Part shown: one piece after another, positions 1 to 6,043 of the stretch
Layout: each line of letters opens with the position of its first letter
Position numbering within the stretch: position 1 is the stretch's first letter
Origin: an uncultured Clostridia bacterium
GTDB taxonomy: Bacteria; Bacillota; Clostridia; Oscillospirales; CAG-272
Direction: 5' to 3'
NCBI GenBank assembly: GCA_947627475.1
Contig: CANQWE010000013.1
Coordinates: forward strand, 1 to 38,969
DNA length: 38,969 nucleotides
Position numbers and translations under genes: made by a program
Notes under the pieces: generated by a model
Database searches by the model: none
The model's input: the letters and a program-made list of their open reading frames with translations, nothing else
What the model was told of the DNA's origin: nothing

Positions 1-1238
1 TCTGCTTTTACTGTTTCCATCATGTCAAAGAGCACGTTCTCCCGCACCTTTGCCTCTACGTTCAGGTAAATGGGCTGTTGGGTCTGCTCTGCGTTGGCCC
101 GGCGCACCGCGTCGTATACGCCGCCGGACACCGCCGCTACGATCTGGTCGTTGTTCATGACCACGTTCCGGCTTCCGAAGGAGCCGACGAACTCCGGCCC
201 TGCTTCCCGCGCCACGAACAGTTCCCCATACCCCGGGATACCGCCTTCGGCGTAGGTGTATTCCAAAGTAGGTAGCGTAGGACTCGTTGCACGGCGCATT
301 TCTGCTAATAGCACAACCGCCGCTGCTGCTAATAATGCGCCGCCGCCTCCAAGTTTTACAATGTCAGGTAATGCTTCTATTGATAAAGAGACCATCGATA
401 TCTCAAGTGAAGCCATAGCAATGCTATTCGCTAATTCCGATAGTTCATTTCCATAAATCGCAAGCCTATTTGCATCCTTTGCCACTTGAAAGTTCTCTTT
501 TTCGAAAGCTGTTGGATTTTTGTTTTCAAGCTCGGTTTTTACATCCTCGAAAAATTGTGAAGATGTCCAGTCTTTAATTTCATTTAATACCTCTTTTACA
601 TCATCTATAGCATCCTTCACCGTTCCGATCGCGGTTTCAACATCGTCAACATCCAGATCCAGGGCTTCCTTCAATGACGTAAACTCATTTATCATTGTTT
701 CGCTTAAATTTGTAAAATAAATTGCAACATCATTCAGCAAAATAGCGCGCAGCAATTCAAAGTTTCCACCCTGAATTGCCCACCATTCATTTTGTCTTTC
801 CAGCAAGCTATCCAATAAAGTTTGTTGCAGTTCATCCCGTAACGCAAAGGATTCTGCAAGATAGGCAAGCAGTCCTTCCATTTGAATGGTTGACAGTTCA
901 CTGGAAACTGCAAACGATTCGGTTAGAAAGGTGAGCAGTGTTTCCATAGATATCTGGAACAGTTCATCCTTTAGGGCAAACGCTTCTGCCAAATATTCTT
1001 TAAAGCCCTCGAACAATACCAATAATGATTCATTCAGTAGTGTAAAGCTATCCAGAATATTGGTGTTGAGCGTCTCCATCTGAGTAATCATGTCCCATTC
1101 CAAAAACGCTTGGTTCGTTTCCTGATCTATTGCAAACGCTTCCGCCAATTGAGTATTCAGCGTTTCAAAATATGTAGGCAGTGTGCCCATTAGGTTTGCA
1201 AACTCCATTTTTACAACTTCTGCTGTAAAATCTGTCAT
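1..1238 (-). CDS. Phage tail tape-measure-like protein (partial, C-terminus off the window)
   Basis: An open frame runs from an ATG at 1238, preceded by a strong AAAAGGAGG site, down to the window edge: 412 codons with no stop. The last ~80 visible residues carry a pattern usual at the C-terminus of siphovirus tape measure proteins of Clostridia: AEGGIPGYGELFVAREAGPE, then VVMNNDQIVAAVSGGVYDAV. A hydrophobic stretch lies at about residues 305-335. The N-terminal third holds a degenerate repeat with core (L)-A/T-E-A/S-F-A at residues ~35, 65, 87, 109 and 131, so the last three intervals are 22 residues. Tape measures set tail length and line the tail tube; that role is inferred from the C-terminal pattern and from the tail genes upstream on the same strand. 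It is short for a tape measure, and the coding DNA changes from AT-rich to GC-rich near position 280, suggesting a mosaic gene. Confidence 0.7.
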   Translation of the reverse strand, partial: MTDFTAEVVKMEFANLMGTLPTYFETLNTQLAEAFAIDQETNQAFLEWDMITQMETLNTNILDSFTLLNESLLVLFEGFKEYLAEAFALKDELFQISMETLLTFLTESFAVSSELSTIQMEGLLAYLAESFALRDELQQTLLDSLLERQNEWWAIQGGNFELLRAILLNDVAIYFTNLSETMINEFTSLKEALDLDVDDVETAIGTVKDAIDDVKEVLNEIKDWTSSQFFEDVKTELENKNPTAFEKENFQVAKDANRLAIYGNELSELANSIAMASLEISMVSLSIEALPDIVKLGGGGALLAAAAVVLLAEMRRATSPTLPTLEYTYAEGGIPGYGELFVAREAGPEFVGSFGSRNVVMNNDQIVAAVSGGVYDAVRRANAEQTQQPIYLNVEAKVRENVLFDMMETVKA

Positions 1239-1258
1239 TTTTAATCCTCCTTTTAAAC

Positions 1259-1286
1259 TTGATTTTTCTCTTTTTCATGGTATACT
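1259..1286 (+). promoter_or_regulatory. Putative sigma-A promoter for the membrane protein at 1326
   Basis: TTGATT at 1259-1264 and TATACT at 1281-1286 are separated by 16 bp and lie about 40 bp before the start codon. They sit in the gap between divergent genes. Confidence 0.45.
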
Positions 1287-1325
1287 GTTAATATATTCCA
1301 ATTTTTTATTGTTAAAGGTGTTATT

Positions 1326-1832
1326 ATGAAATCATCTGTTATGCGCTTTTTACTCATTTTTCTTTGTACACTTTGTCTTTACTTTTTAGCTAGTTATATT
1401 ATCCCCCTCCTCTTTGGAGAAGAAGAAATTACTCAGCCTGAACCGGAAGTCATTGCTGCGTTTAATCAGCCTTTTGAAAACGATAATATTAAAGTTACCT
1501 TCACAGAAATACATGCCTATGAAAATACTCAAGAGCCCGAAAGGGGCGACTTAAGAATTTATGCAAACTATACAGTTGAAAATATGTCTGATAGCACTTT
1601 TATATTCAGCTGGCATGGTATGTCGGTATATGCTGATGATATTGCTGTGGAAAATTCAACTTTCTCTGTAACATTAGCACCTGGGAAAAAAGCAGACTTG
1701 GTATGTAAAACATATGCTTTTAAAGATACCGAACATATTGAAATTTATCTTGATGATCCCAAGGGGCTCGAGGAAGTAGTTATTTTTCAACTTGATATTC
1801 CACCTGTAGAAGAAAGCACAACCGCATCATAA
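1326..1832 (+). CDS. Membrane-anchored exported protein, DUF4352-like fold suspected
   Basis: This 168-residue protein starts at an ATG after an AAAGGTG site. Residues ~6-30 form one hydrophobic segment (uncleaved signal or anchor), so residues ~32-168 should lie outside the membrane. The external part has alternating beta-strand texture (FENDNIKVTFTEIHA, then LRIYANYTVENMS, then STFSVTLAPGKKADLVCKTY), resembling the Ig-like DUF4352 type of Bacillota surface proteins; I cannot confirm membership. It points away from the tail genes, has its own promoter-like sequence and a strong terminator just after the stop, and lies between tape measure and chaperone genes. That is the usual arrangement of an independently expressed cargo (moron) gene. 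Function unknown. Confidence 0.7.
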   Translation: MKSSVMRFLLIFLCTLCLYFLASYIIPLLFGEEEITQPEPEVIAAFNQPFENDNIKVTFTEIHAYENTQEPERGDLRIYANYTVENMSDSTFIFSWHGMSVYADDIAVENSTFSVTLAPGKKADLVCKTYAFKDTEHIEIYLDDPKGLEEVVIFQLDIPPVEESTTAS

Positions 1833-1849
1833 CAAATTGACTCCCCCTA

Positions 1850-1876
1850 AAGCTGCACATGTTGTGCAGCTTTTCT
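1850..1876 (+). terminator. Rho-independent terminator after the 1326-1832 gene
   Basis: A perfect 10-bp stem (AAGCTGCACA at 1850-1859 with TGTGCAGCTT at 1863-1872), a 3-nt loop, then a T-rich tail. Its 3' arm is also the first part of the 178-bp repeat. Confidence 0.85.
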
Positions 1877-2041
1877 CTTATCTCCTCCTTTCTAACAAAA
1901 CTTACGCGATACGTAAAGAGAGATTGAACCGTATATCGTTGGCCAAAGGTGGCCAAGGCAACGGTCCGGCTCTGCCAAACCCCTCCCTTGGGCATCTTTG
2001 TACCTATGTGGAACGCATCGTTTTGGATAGAATCCTGTACT
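1864..2041. repeat. Dispersed repeat copy A (~178 bp)
   Basis: Nearly identical to 2575-2753 in the same orientation, with only about ten differences. It starts in the 3' arm of the terminator and ends at GATAGAATCCTGTACT. Inside are the palindromes TTACG-N5-CGTAA (1902-1916), TTGGCCA-N4-TGGCCAA (near 1941-1958) and an imperfect GGAACG-N3-CGTTTT (2010-2024). The minus strand is open in both copies, but four of five differences in the compared stretch change the amino acid, so it does not look protein-coding. It could be a small non-autonomous mobile or intergenic repeat element. Confidence 0.85.
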
Positions 2042-2134
2042 ATTTTGTACAATATTGTTGCTTTCCCTGGATTTTTGTGGTAATATTAAAGTATAATATG
2101 TTTTTTACAATACTATTTTAGGTTGGTGATTCAA

Positions 2135-2551
2135 ATGCTTTGTAATAAGTGTCACACAGAAATCCCTGACAACAGTAAGTTCTGTAATAATTGTGGAAAT
2201 GTAATGCAAAAAAAGTGGTATCAAAAGAACTCCCCTCTGACTATTACCATTATGATTGCTGCTTTTGCATTCCTAATTGGTGCCGTTATTTTTTTCGTAA
2301 ACGGCGGTTTTGGAACTTGTTCAAATGAAATTGATTTATCACAATATGAAAAAATAGAAATTGGTATGTCATATGAAGAAGTGAAAAATATTTTTGAATT
2401 TGATGGAGAATTGTTAACATCGTCCGGTGAAAACGGAACAGAAGACTATTACGCCATTTATTCCTGGAATGGTGATAGTTACACATCATATGCCACCATT
2501 ACATTTACTGGTGGTAGAGTTTCTGACAAATCACAATATGGTCTAAAATAA
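2135..2551 (+). CDS. Zinc-ribbon membrane protein with DUF3862-like exported domain
   Basis: The start is the ATG at 2135, after GGTGAT, which pairs well with the 3' end of 16S rRNA; an in-frame TTG at 2123 lacks such a site. The protein has 138 residues. An N-terminal zinc ribbon has two CxxC pairs (CNKC and CNNC). A membrane helix follows at about residues 36-58, then a small extracellular domain, YEKIEIGMSYEEVKNIF...YSWNG...ATITFTGGRVSDKSQYGLK, the pattern of DUF3862/BLIP-like lipoprotein domains. The presumed topology is ribbon inside, domain outside. A terminator follows at once. It is the second of three plus-strand exported-protein genes set against the minus-strand tail module. Exact role unknown. 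Confidence 0.75.
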   Translation: MLCNKCHTEIPDNSKFCNNCGNVMQKKWYQKNSPLTITIMIAAFAFLIGAVIFFVNGGFGTCSNEIDLSQYEKIEIGMSYEEVKNIFEFDGELLTSSGENGTEDYYAIYSWNGDSYTSYATITFTGGRVSDKSQYGLK

Positions 2552-2560
2552 ATTACTTTC

Positions 2561-2590
2561 AAGCTGCACCTTGTGTGCAGCTTTTCTTTT
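2561..2590 (+). terminator. Rho-independent terminator after the zinc-ribbon gene
   Basis: Nine-base-pair stem AAGCTGCAC (2561-2569) with GTGCAGCTT (2575-2583), then a T-rich tail. Very similar to the terminator at 1850, and likewise continuous with a repeat copy. Confidence 0.85.
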
Positions 2591-2753
2591 TATCTCCTCC
2601 TTCCTAACAAAACTTACGCGATACGTAAAGAGAGATTGAACCGTATATCGTTGGCCAAAGGTGGCCAAGGCAACAGTCCGGCCTCGCCAAACCCCTCCCT
2701 TGGGCATCTTTGTACCTATGTGGAACGCACCGTTTCGGATAGAATCCTGTACT
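2575..2753. repeat. Dispersed repeat copy B (~179 bp)
   Basis: Second copy of the repeat at 1864-2041, in the same orientation and again directly after a terminator. It keeps the TTACG-N5-CGTAA palindrome (2614-2628) and a GGAACG-N3-CGTTTC motif (2722-2736). The genes preceding the two copies are not homologous, so the repeat itself, not a gene-plus-flank unit, was duplicated. Confidence 0.85.
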
Positions 2754-3060
2754 CTACTGGATTTGTAAAGTACCATTTATTTTTTTATACTGCATTTCTT
2801 ACTTTTTACGTAAGTTTTTTTGTGTATTGTACTTCCGTATCAAAATGGAACGTGATGTTCTCTACTTAGGCTTTATTTCCTTTAAAAGCAGAAACAAACA
2901 ATTTATTCTCTTTCTATAATCTTACGTAATATGCAAGTTTGTGATTTTACGTTATACGTAAGTCTTTCTATTATTTCCTAAATGGAACGTAGCGTTCCAC
3001 TTAGAATTTTTTTACAGATCCAAGTTCTTACCTTTTACGTAAGATTGACATGTGTTTATA
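2754..3060. promoter_or_regulatory. AT-rich gap with clustered palindromes (operator-like)
   Basis: No gene is supported here. Two motif families recur. The first is TTACGTAA or TTACG-N5-CGTAA, at 2806-2813, 2922-2929, 2947-2961 and 3035-3042. The second is TGGAACG-N3-CGTTCCA, perfect at 2983-2999 and degenerate at 2847-2861. The same two families also occur in the repeat copies upstream. Their density upstream of the lipoprotein promoter at 3089 suggests binding sites of two dimeric regulators; no regulator is identified. The GAAC-N5-GTTC core resembles Gram-positive LexA boxes but has a 5-bp rather than 4-bp spacer. Confidence 0.5.
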
Positions 3061-3088
3061 ATACAATTATTACATACTTTTTTCATAA

Positions 3089-3117
3089 TTGACAAAATAA
3101 TACGGGTATGATAAAAT
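3089..3117 (+). promoter_or_regulatory. Sigma-A promoter for the lipoprotein gene at 3185
   Basis: TTGACA (3089-3094), exact 17-bp spacer, TAAAAT (3112-3117), 68 bp before the ATG. Confidence 0.8.
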
Positions 3118-3184
3118 ATAGTTGTAAAAATTATACCATCCGTACGATTCCCACACTGTGTAACATGCTTAAGGAGATATAATT

Positions 3185-3769
3185 ATGAAAAAATTTCTTT
3201 TGTTTCTGCTGGTTTTATCCAGTGCCTGCCTCTACAGCTGTGGCTGGTTATCCCAAAATATCATCCCCCATAATACAGAAACAGAAAAAGTTACAGAAGG
3301 CGTTCAAGATGAAAAGGAAACAACAGCAGAAACAGAGGAGTCCGTGGAACAGCCTGCAGTGGGATTTACACGGGATGAACCAGTTCCGATAGGCGAATCT
3401 GTTACCATTCCTACAAGTAAAGCGAATATGAAAATGAAGGTTTTAGAAGTGCTGGGCAACACAGAAGAAACTGTGGTAAAGCTGAATTTGTCTGTTGCCA
3501 ATTTAAAAAGCGGCGCGCGGCTGAGTCTTTACAGCGCTGATTTCGAACTGCTCTGCAGCAACGGACAGATTATAGAAGAAGAGTATGCCTATGAGGAATA
3601 TGGTATTGAGAGAAAGTATGATTTAAATATTCCATATGTGTATAATGTTACGATGGGCGGAGACGGTAGCGTAGACTTTTACGTTTATTTTCACGAAAAC
3701 CGTGAAAATGCAAAAATATTGACTTCCGCCTACGCGTGGAACAAGTATATCTATTTTTCTCTGACATGA
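3185..3769 (+). CDS. Lipoprotein, DUF4352-like domain suspected
   Basis: 194 residues, starting at an ATG after AAGGAGATATAATT. The N-terminus is a lipoprotein signal peptide: MKK, a hydrophobic core, then the lipobox LYSC with the lipidated Cys at residue 19. A Glu/Thr-rich linker (about 33-58) leads to a beta-rich domain (about 60-194) beginning PVPIGESVTIPTSKANMKMK, reminiscent of DUF4352-type domains. It should sit on the outer face of the membrane. It has its own consensus promoter and terminator and is the third exported-protein gene inserted in the tail module. Binding partner and role are unknown. Confidence 0.75.
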   Translation: MKKFLLFLLVLSSACLYSCGWLSQNIIPHNTETEKVTEGVQDEKETTAETEESVEQPAVGFTRDEPVPIGESVTIPTSKANMKMKVLEVLGNTEETVVKLNLSVANLKSGARLSLYSADFELLCSNGQIIEEEYAYEEYGIERKYDLNIPYVYNVTMGGDGSVDFYVYFHENRENAKILTSAYAWNKYIYFSLT

Positions 3770-3775
3770 TAGGCG

Positions 3776-3800
3776 GCTGCGCACTGTAAGTGCGCAGCTT
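3776..3800 (+). terminator. Rho-independent terminator after the lipoprotein gene
   Basis: Perfect 10-bp stem GCTGCGCACT / AGTGCGCAGC with a 3-nt loop (GTA), followed by TTT. Confidence 0.75.
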
Positions 3801-3876
3801 TGAAATCAAAAAGAGCATAGCCGAAAGAGGCGCACTTTACTGCAGGAAACATGTTTATAACATTATTCTGCAAAAT

Positions 3877-4562
3877 TTATGCGTCCTCCTCCGGCTTTTT
3901 ATTTTGAAATTGCTGATTGAAAGCTTTTGCCCAGCATGCAAACTTGATGGCATCTGCTTTTCCCTTTTCTTCGTCAGCAGACTGCTGTGCCAGTGCTATC
4001 GGCTGATCAAAATAAGACGTATTCTTGGAAAAATTCACCGCTATTGCCCGGGCAATATAGATTCCCTGCAGCCATGCAGAAAAATTCGCTTTTTCCCGGT
4101 ATTCCTGCGCTGTGTGTTCCTGCCGCTGCTTGAATGCCTCTACAAAAGGGGTAAGCTTTTTCGGCGTAAGATCCCAAAAAACTTGGTAATCCACCCCTAT
4201 TGTAAGTGCCTGTACCAACCAAACATTATATATTGCATCTTTAATAGAAGTTATTTTGTGTCCGGCTCGCTCTCGTTCCTTTGCTGCGTCTGTTTCGCCG
4301 AGAGCGCCCGAAAAAAACCGCTTTCCTGTACCGCCTTTGTTATTTCTTCCACAATTTCAGTAAAATCGCCGCCGCTGATAATGTGGGCTTCCAATTCTCT
4401 GCCTGCAGTTTCTGTGTCTCCGATGGCCAATGCCAAAAATCCTCGAATAGCGGCCATGGGTTTCTTCTCAAAATCGGCCAGAGAAATTCCCATATCTTCC
4501 AACTGGCACATTGTATTAAAGCTGAGCTCTGGCATCTTATAGGTTTTACCATTGATTTTCAT
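3877..4562 (-). CDS. Tail assembly chaperone, long frameshifted form (gpGT-like)
   Basis: Two overlapping frames are joined by a -1 shift. The upstream frame is read from 4562 through a run of seven T at 4317-4311; after slipping back one base the reading continues TCG GGC GCT... without a stop to TAA at 3877. The product would be 84 + 144 = 228 residues. The downstream part contains GVDYQVFWDLTPKKLTPFVEA and NFSAWLQGIYIARAIAV, the pattern of second-frame chaperone proteins in Gram-positive siphophages. No start with a credible ribosome binding site exists for the downstream frame alone. Like lambda gpGT, the long form would recruit tail tube subunits to the tape measure. The frameshift is inferred, not measured. 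Confidence 0.75.
4251..4562 (-). CDS. Tail assembly chaperone, short form (gpG-like)
   Basis: 103 residues from the ATG at 4562, after an AGGAAAGAAGGAA site, to the TAA at 4251. The sequence begins MKINGKTYKMPELSFNTMCQ and is mostly helical, as in phage tail assembly chaperones. A longer open frame reaches 4622 but would cover a strong hairpin, so I reject that start. It lies directly downstream of the tail tube gene, the conserved position for this family. It is normally the abundant product, with the frameshifted form a minor one. Confidence 0.8.
   Translation of the reverse strand: MKINGKTYKMPELSFNTMCQLEDMGISLADFEKKPMAAIRGFLALAIGDTETAGRELEAHIISGGDFTEIVEEITKAVQESGFFRALSAKQTQQRNESEPDTK
4311..4317 (-). 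other. Probable -1 ribosomal frameshift heptamer
   Basis: On the minus strand the bases T TTT TTT at 4317-4311 fit X_XXY_YYZ exactly in the frame of the short chaperone: codons TTT at 4316-4314 and 4313-4311, preceded by the T of GGT. The -1 frame is open from here to 3877. No clear stimulatory pseudoknot was worked out. Confidence 0.75.
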
Positions 4563-4592
4563 TTGTTTTTCCTTCTTTCCTGATTTATTTCT

Positions 4593-4620
4593 GAATCGGG
4601 GGCCGATTCGCCCCCGATTC
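4593..4620 (-). terminator. Strong hairpin between tail tube and chaperone genes
   Basis: Perfect 11-bp GC-rich stem GAATCGGGGGC / GCCCCCGATTC with a 6-nt loop. On the minus strand no long T-run follows, so it is more likely an attenuator or mRNA-stabilising structure that sets a high tail-tube to chaperone ratio than a full terminator. Confidence 0.6.
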
Positions 4621-4647
4621 ACTTTTATTTATGTAAACCTTTTTGAT

Positions 4648-5055
4648 TTACACAGTCTTTTTGGTAATCTCGCCAGTGGGAACGATGCTGATTTTCATAT
4701 CGACAGCAGCGTTGGCTCCGGCACCGACTACCCAAACTGTCAATTCGCCTTTCCATTCGAAAATACCATTTTCCCCGTTTTCTCCAAAGTACAGAGCAAA
4801 GTTTTGTTCGCCGGTCAGACTGATCAGGGTGTCATAATCATCCGGATCATAGTTAGCTGTAAACTCCATAGGCACGCTTGTCTTTACGCCCATAATAAAT
4901 TTCTGAGAAGTGTCAGAAAGGGTGGTCGTTTCAATTGTCTGCGGAGCTGCACCCATATCCGGGAATGCTTTAATATCGACCAGAGACTGATATTCTCCTT
5001 CTGCTGAACCCTGTGCTTTATACTTCAGATAAATACCGCTTGTGCTGATTGCCAT
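4648..5055 (-). CDS. Phage major tail tube protein
   Basis: 135 residues from an ATG after AAAAGGAGAATC, the strongest site in this module, as expected for an abundant structural protein. The sequence (MAISTSGIYLKYK, then LVDIKAFPDMGAAPQTIETT, LSDTSQKFIMGVK, FTANYDPDDYDTL, and KGELTVWVVGAGANAAVDMK) matches the usual siphovirus tail tube pattern of a beta-barrel with an 'ETTTLSD' loop and a late 'tG.i' strand. Subunits stack as hexameric rings to form the tail tube. The chaperone genes follow directly. Confidence 0.8.
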   Translation of the reverse strand: MAISTSGIYLKYKAQGSAEGEYQSLVDIKAFPDMGAAPQTIETTTLSDTSQKFIMGVKTSVPMEFTANYDPDDYDTLISLTGEQNFALYFGENGENGIFEWKGELTVWVVGAGANAAVDMKISIVPTGEITKKTV

Positions 5056-5069
5056 GACTGATTCTCCTT

Positions 5070-5291
5070 TTATTCTGTTATTTTTGTTATAAATTGTACG
5101 GGAACTGTCTGCAGGCTGTTGTCTGTGTCCATCGCCACAACGCCTACAGCCGTCATACTGCCGTCATAAATCTCCGAGGACAGTCCGATAAGTATTCCCT
5201 CTTTGTAATCGGCCGCTTCTCCTGTATAATTTTTGCCGCCAATGTCCCATCTGGGATTTACCAAACAACGTACACGTATATTCTCTGTCAT
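5070..5291 (-). CDS. Small tail-module protein of unknown function
   Basis: 73 residues. The ATG at 5291 overlaps the stop of the preceding gene (ATGA), and GAAGGGGGC provides the ribosome binding site, so the two are translationally coupled. The sequence is beta-rich (RVRCLVNPRWDIGGKNYTGE, then SLQTVPVQFITKITE), with no recognisable motif. Its place just before the tail tube would suit a neck or tail-completion protein, but that rests on position only. Confidence 0.55.
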   Translation of the reverse strand: MTENIRVRCLVNPRWDIGGKNYTGEAADYKEGILIGLSSEIYDGSMTAVGVVAMDTDNSLQTVPVQFITKITE

Positions 5292-5698
5292 TGTTTGCCC
5301 CCTTCGTCAAAATGATTTGGATGTTTTTTTTGATAGGCATACAATTTATCAACAAATAAATTGTCCTCTGCTATGCTGCAGTTCACTTCTCCGATTACAA
5401 AGTCCAAATACGCCTCCTTCACGCCAAAACTTCTTGCAATTTCTCTTTGCTTATATGCGAACAGCATTTGCTGCGCGAGAAGCAGTTTGGACCGGCAATC
5501 GGCAAAGTCTCTCAGGCTTTCTTTTGCTTTTTCATATTGCTGCAGAATGTGCCGGCTTTGAGACAGCGCATCCTTTGCGGCCAAGAGATCAGAAAATCCC
5601 AAAGCGCGCAGCAGCTTCATCTTCTCTCTCTTTACGATATCGTTTAGCTGTTTATCGTTGTACAACGGCTTACTTGAAAAATGCGACCTTTTCCCCAT
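5288..5698 (-). CDS. Tail-module hypothetical helical protein
   Basis: 136 residues from an ATG after AAAGGAAAGGA. Highly charged and helical, with Lys/Glu/Gln-rich stretches at about residues 15-60 and 70-90 (likely coiled coil); no membrane segment and no family I recognise. It is the first gene of the remaining minus-strand phage block; terminase, portal and capsid genes are absent upstream, so the block looks truncated on this side. Confidence 0.55.
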   Translation of the reverse strand: MGKRSHFSSKPLYNDKQLNDIVKREKMKLLRALGFSDLLAAKDALSQSRHILQQYEKAKESLRDFADCRSKLLLAQQMLFAYKQREIARSFGVKEAYLDFVIGEVNCSIAEDNLFVDKLYAYQKKHPNHFDEGGKQ

Positions 5699-5880
5699 AA
5701 AAACATCCTTTCCTTTGGCTATGCCGCCTATTTCCAGGTTTCTTTTTTGTCCACGCCTGCAAAGGACCTACGTAAAAACATTTGCAGTCTAAAGTGCTGA
5801 TGCCGCTACGTGCACTGCATATGTTGCCGAAGCCCGGCGAAGGTACCTATCCGCCTTGCTCTGACATGCTTATAATACAA
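5699..5880. other. Non-coding gap, structured but unrecognised
   Basis: About 180 bp upstream of the tail block without a convincing reading frame. It holds short self-complementary runs (GCCG/CGGC near 5833-5846) and one TACGTAA like those at 2.8-3.0 kb. I do not recognise a riboswitch. It may be the scar where the rest of the prophage was lost. Confidence 0.35.
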
Positions 5881-5916
5881 AATAAAGTGGTCAATATATG
5901 ACCACTTTATTTTTGT
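5881..5916. terminator. Bidirectional terminator hairpin
   Basis: 13-bp perfect stem AATAAAGTGGTCA / TGACCACTTTATT, 5-nt loop, with T-runs on both strands. It separates the phage remnant from the fru-pts operon. Confidence 0.8.
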
Positions 5917-5937
5917 TTAAAAATTATTTTTAAAAAA

Positions 5938-5986
5938 CAAAGTACCACCTACTTCATCCTATATGGTTGGAGTAGGTGGTGCTTTT
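5938..5986. terminator. Second terminator hairpin, end of the fru-pts operon
   Basis: ACCACCTACT (5944-5953) pairs with AGTAGGTGGT (5971-5980), flanked by AAAG/CTTTT. With the hairpin at 5881 it would end ptsI transcription arriving from the right. Confidence 0.75.
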
Positions 5987-6043
5987 ATCATTCATAATGG
6001 TCAGTGGTCAGAACGCGTTCTTCGCCCTTATATACTATATGTT

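Noticed and set aside
1780-2776. Two related minus-strand frames sharing MPKGGVW...TVALATFGQRY
   Set aside because: They are the two repeat copies; differences are mostly amino-acid changing, and the frames overlap terminators, so coding is unlikely.
2983-2999. SOS (LexA) box
   Set aside because: The GAAC/GTTC half-sites are 5 bp apart instead of 4, and the nearby genes are not SOS genes.
1868-3042. CRISPR array or tandem repeat array
   Set aside because: Only two long copies with genes between them and short palindromes at irregular spacing; no regular repeat-spacer structure.
3877-4218. Downstream chaperone frame as an independent gene starting at TTG 4218
   Set aside because: No ribosome binding site there, and the frame is open upstream to the slippery site.
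3790-4542. 250-residue plus-strand open frame
   Set aside because: Lies antisense to the chaperone genes; Cys/Leu/Phe-rich with no family texture and no ribosome binding site; the minus strand has recognisable tail proteins.
5699-5880. Riboswitch upstream of the tail genes
   Set aside because: Some hairpins can be drawn, but none matches the conserved core of a class I know.
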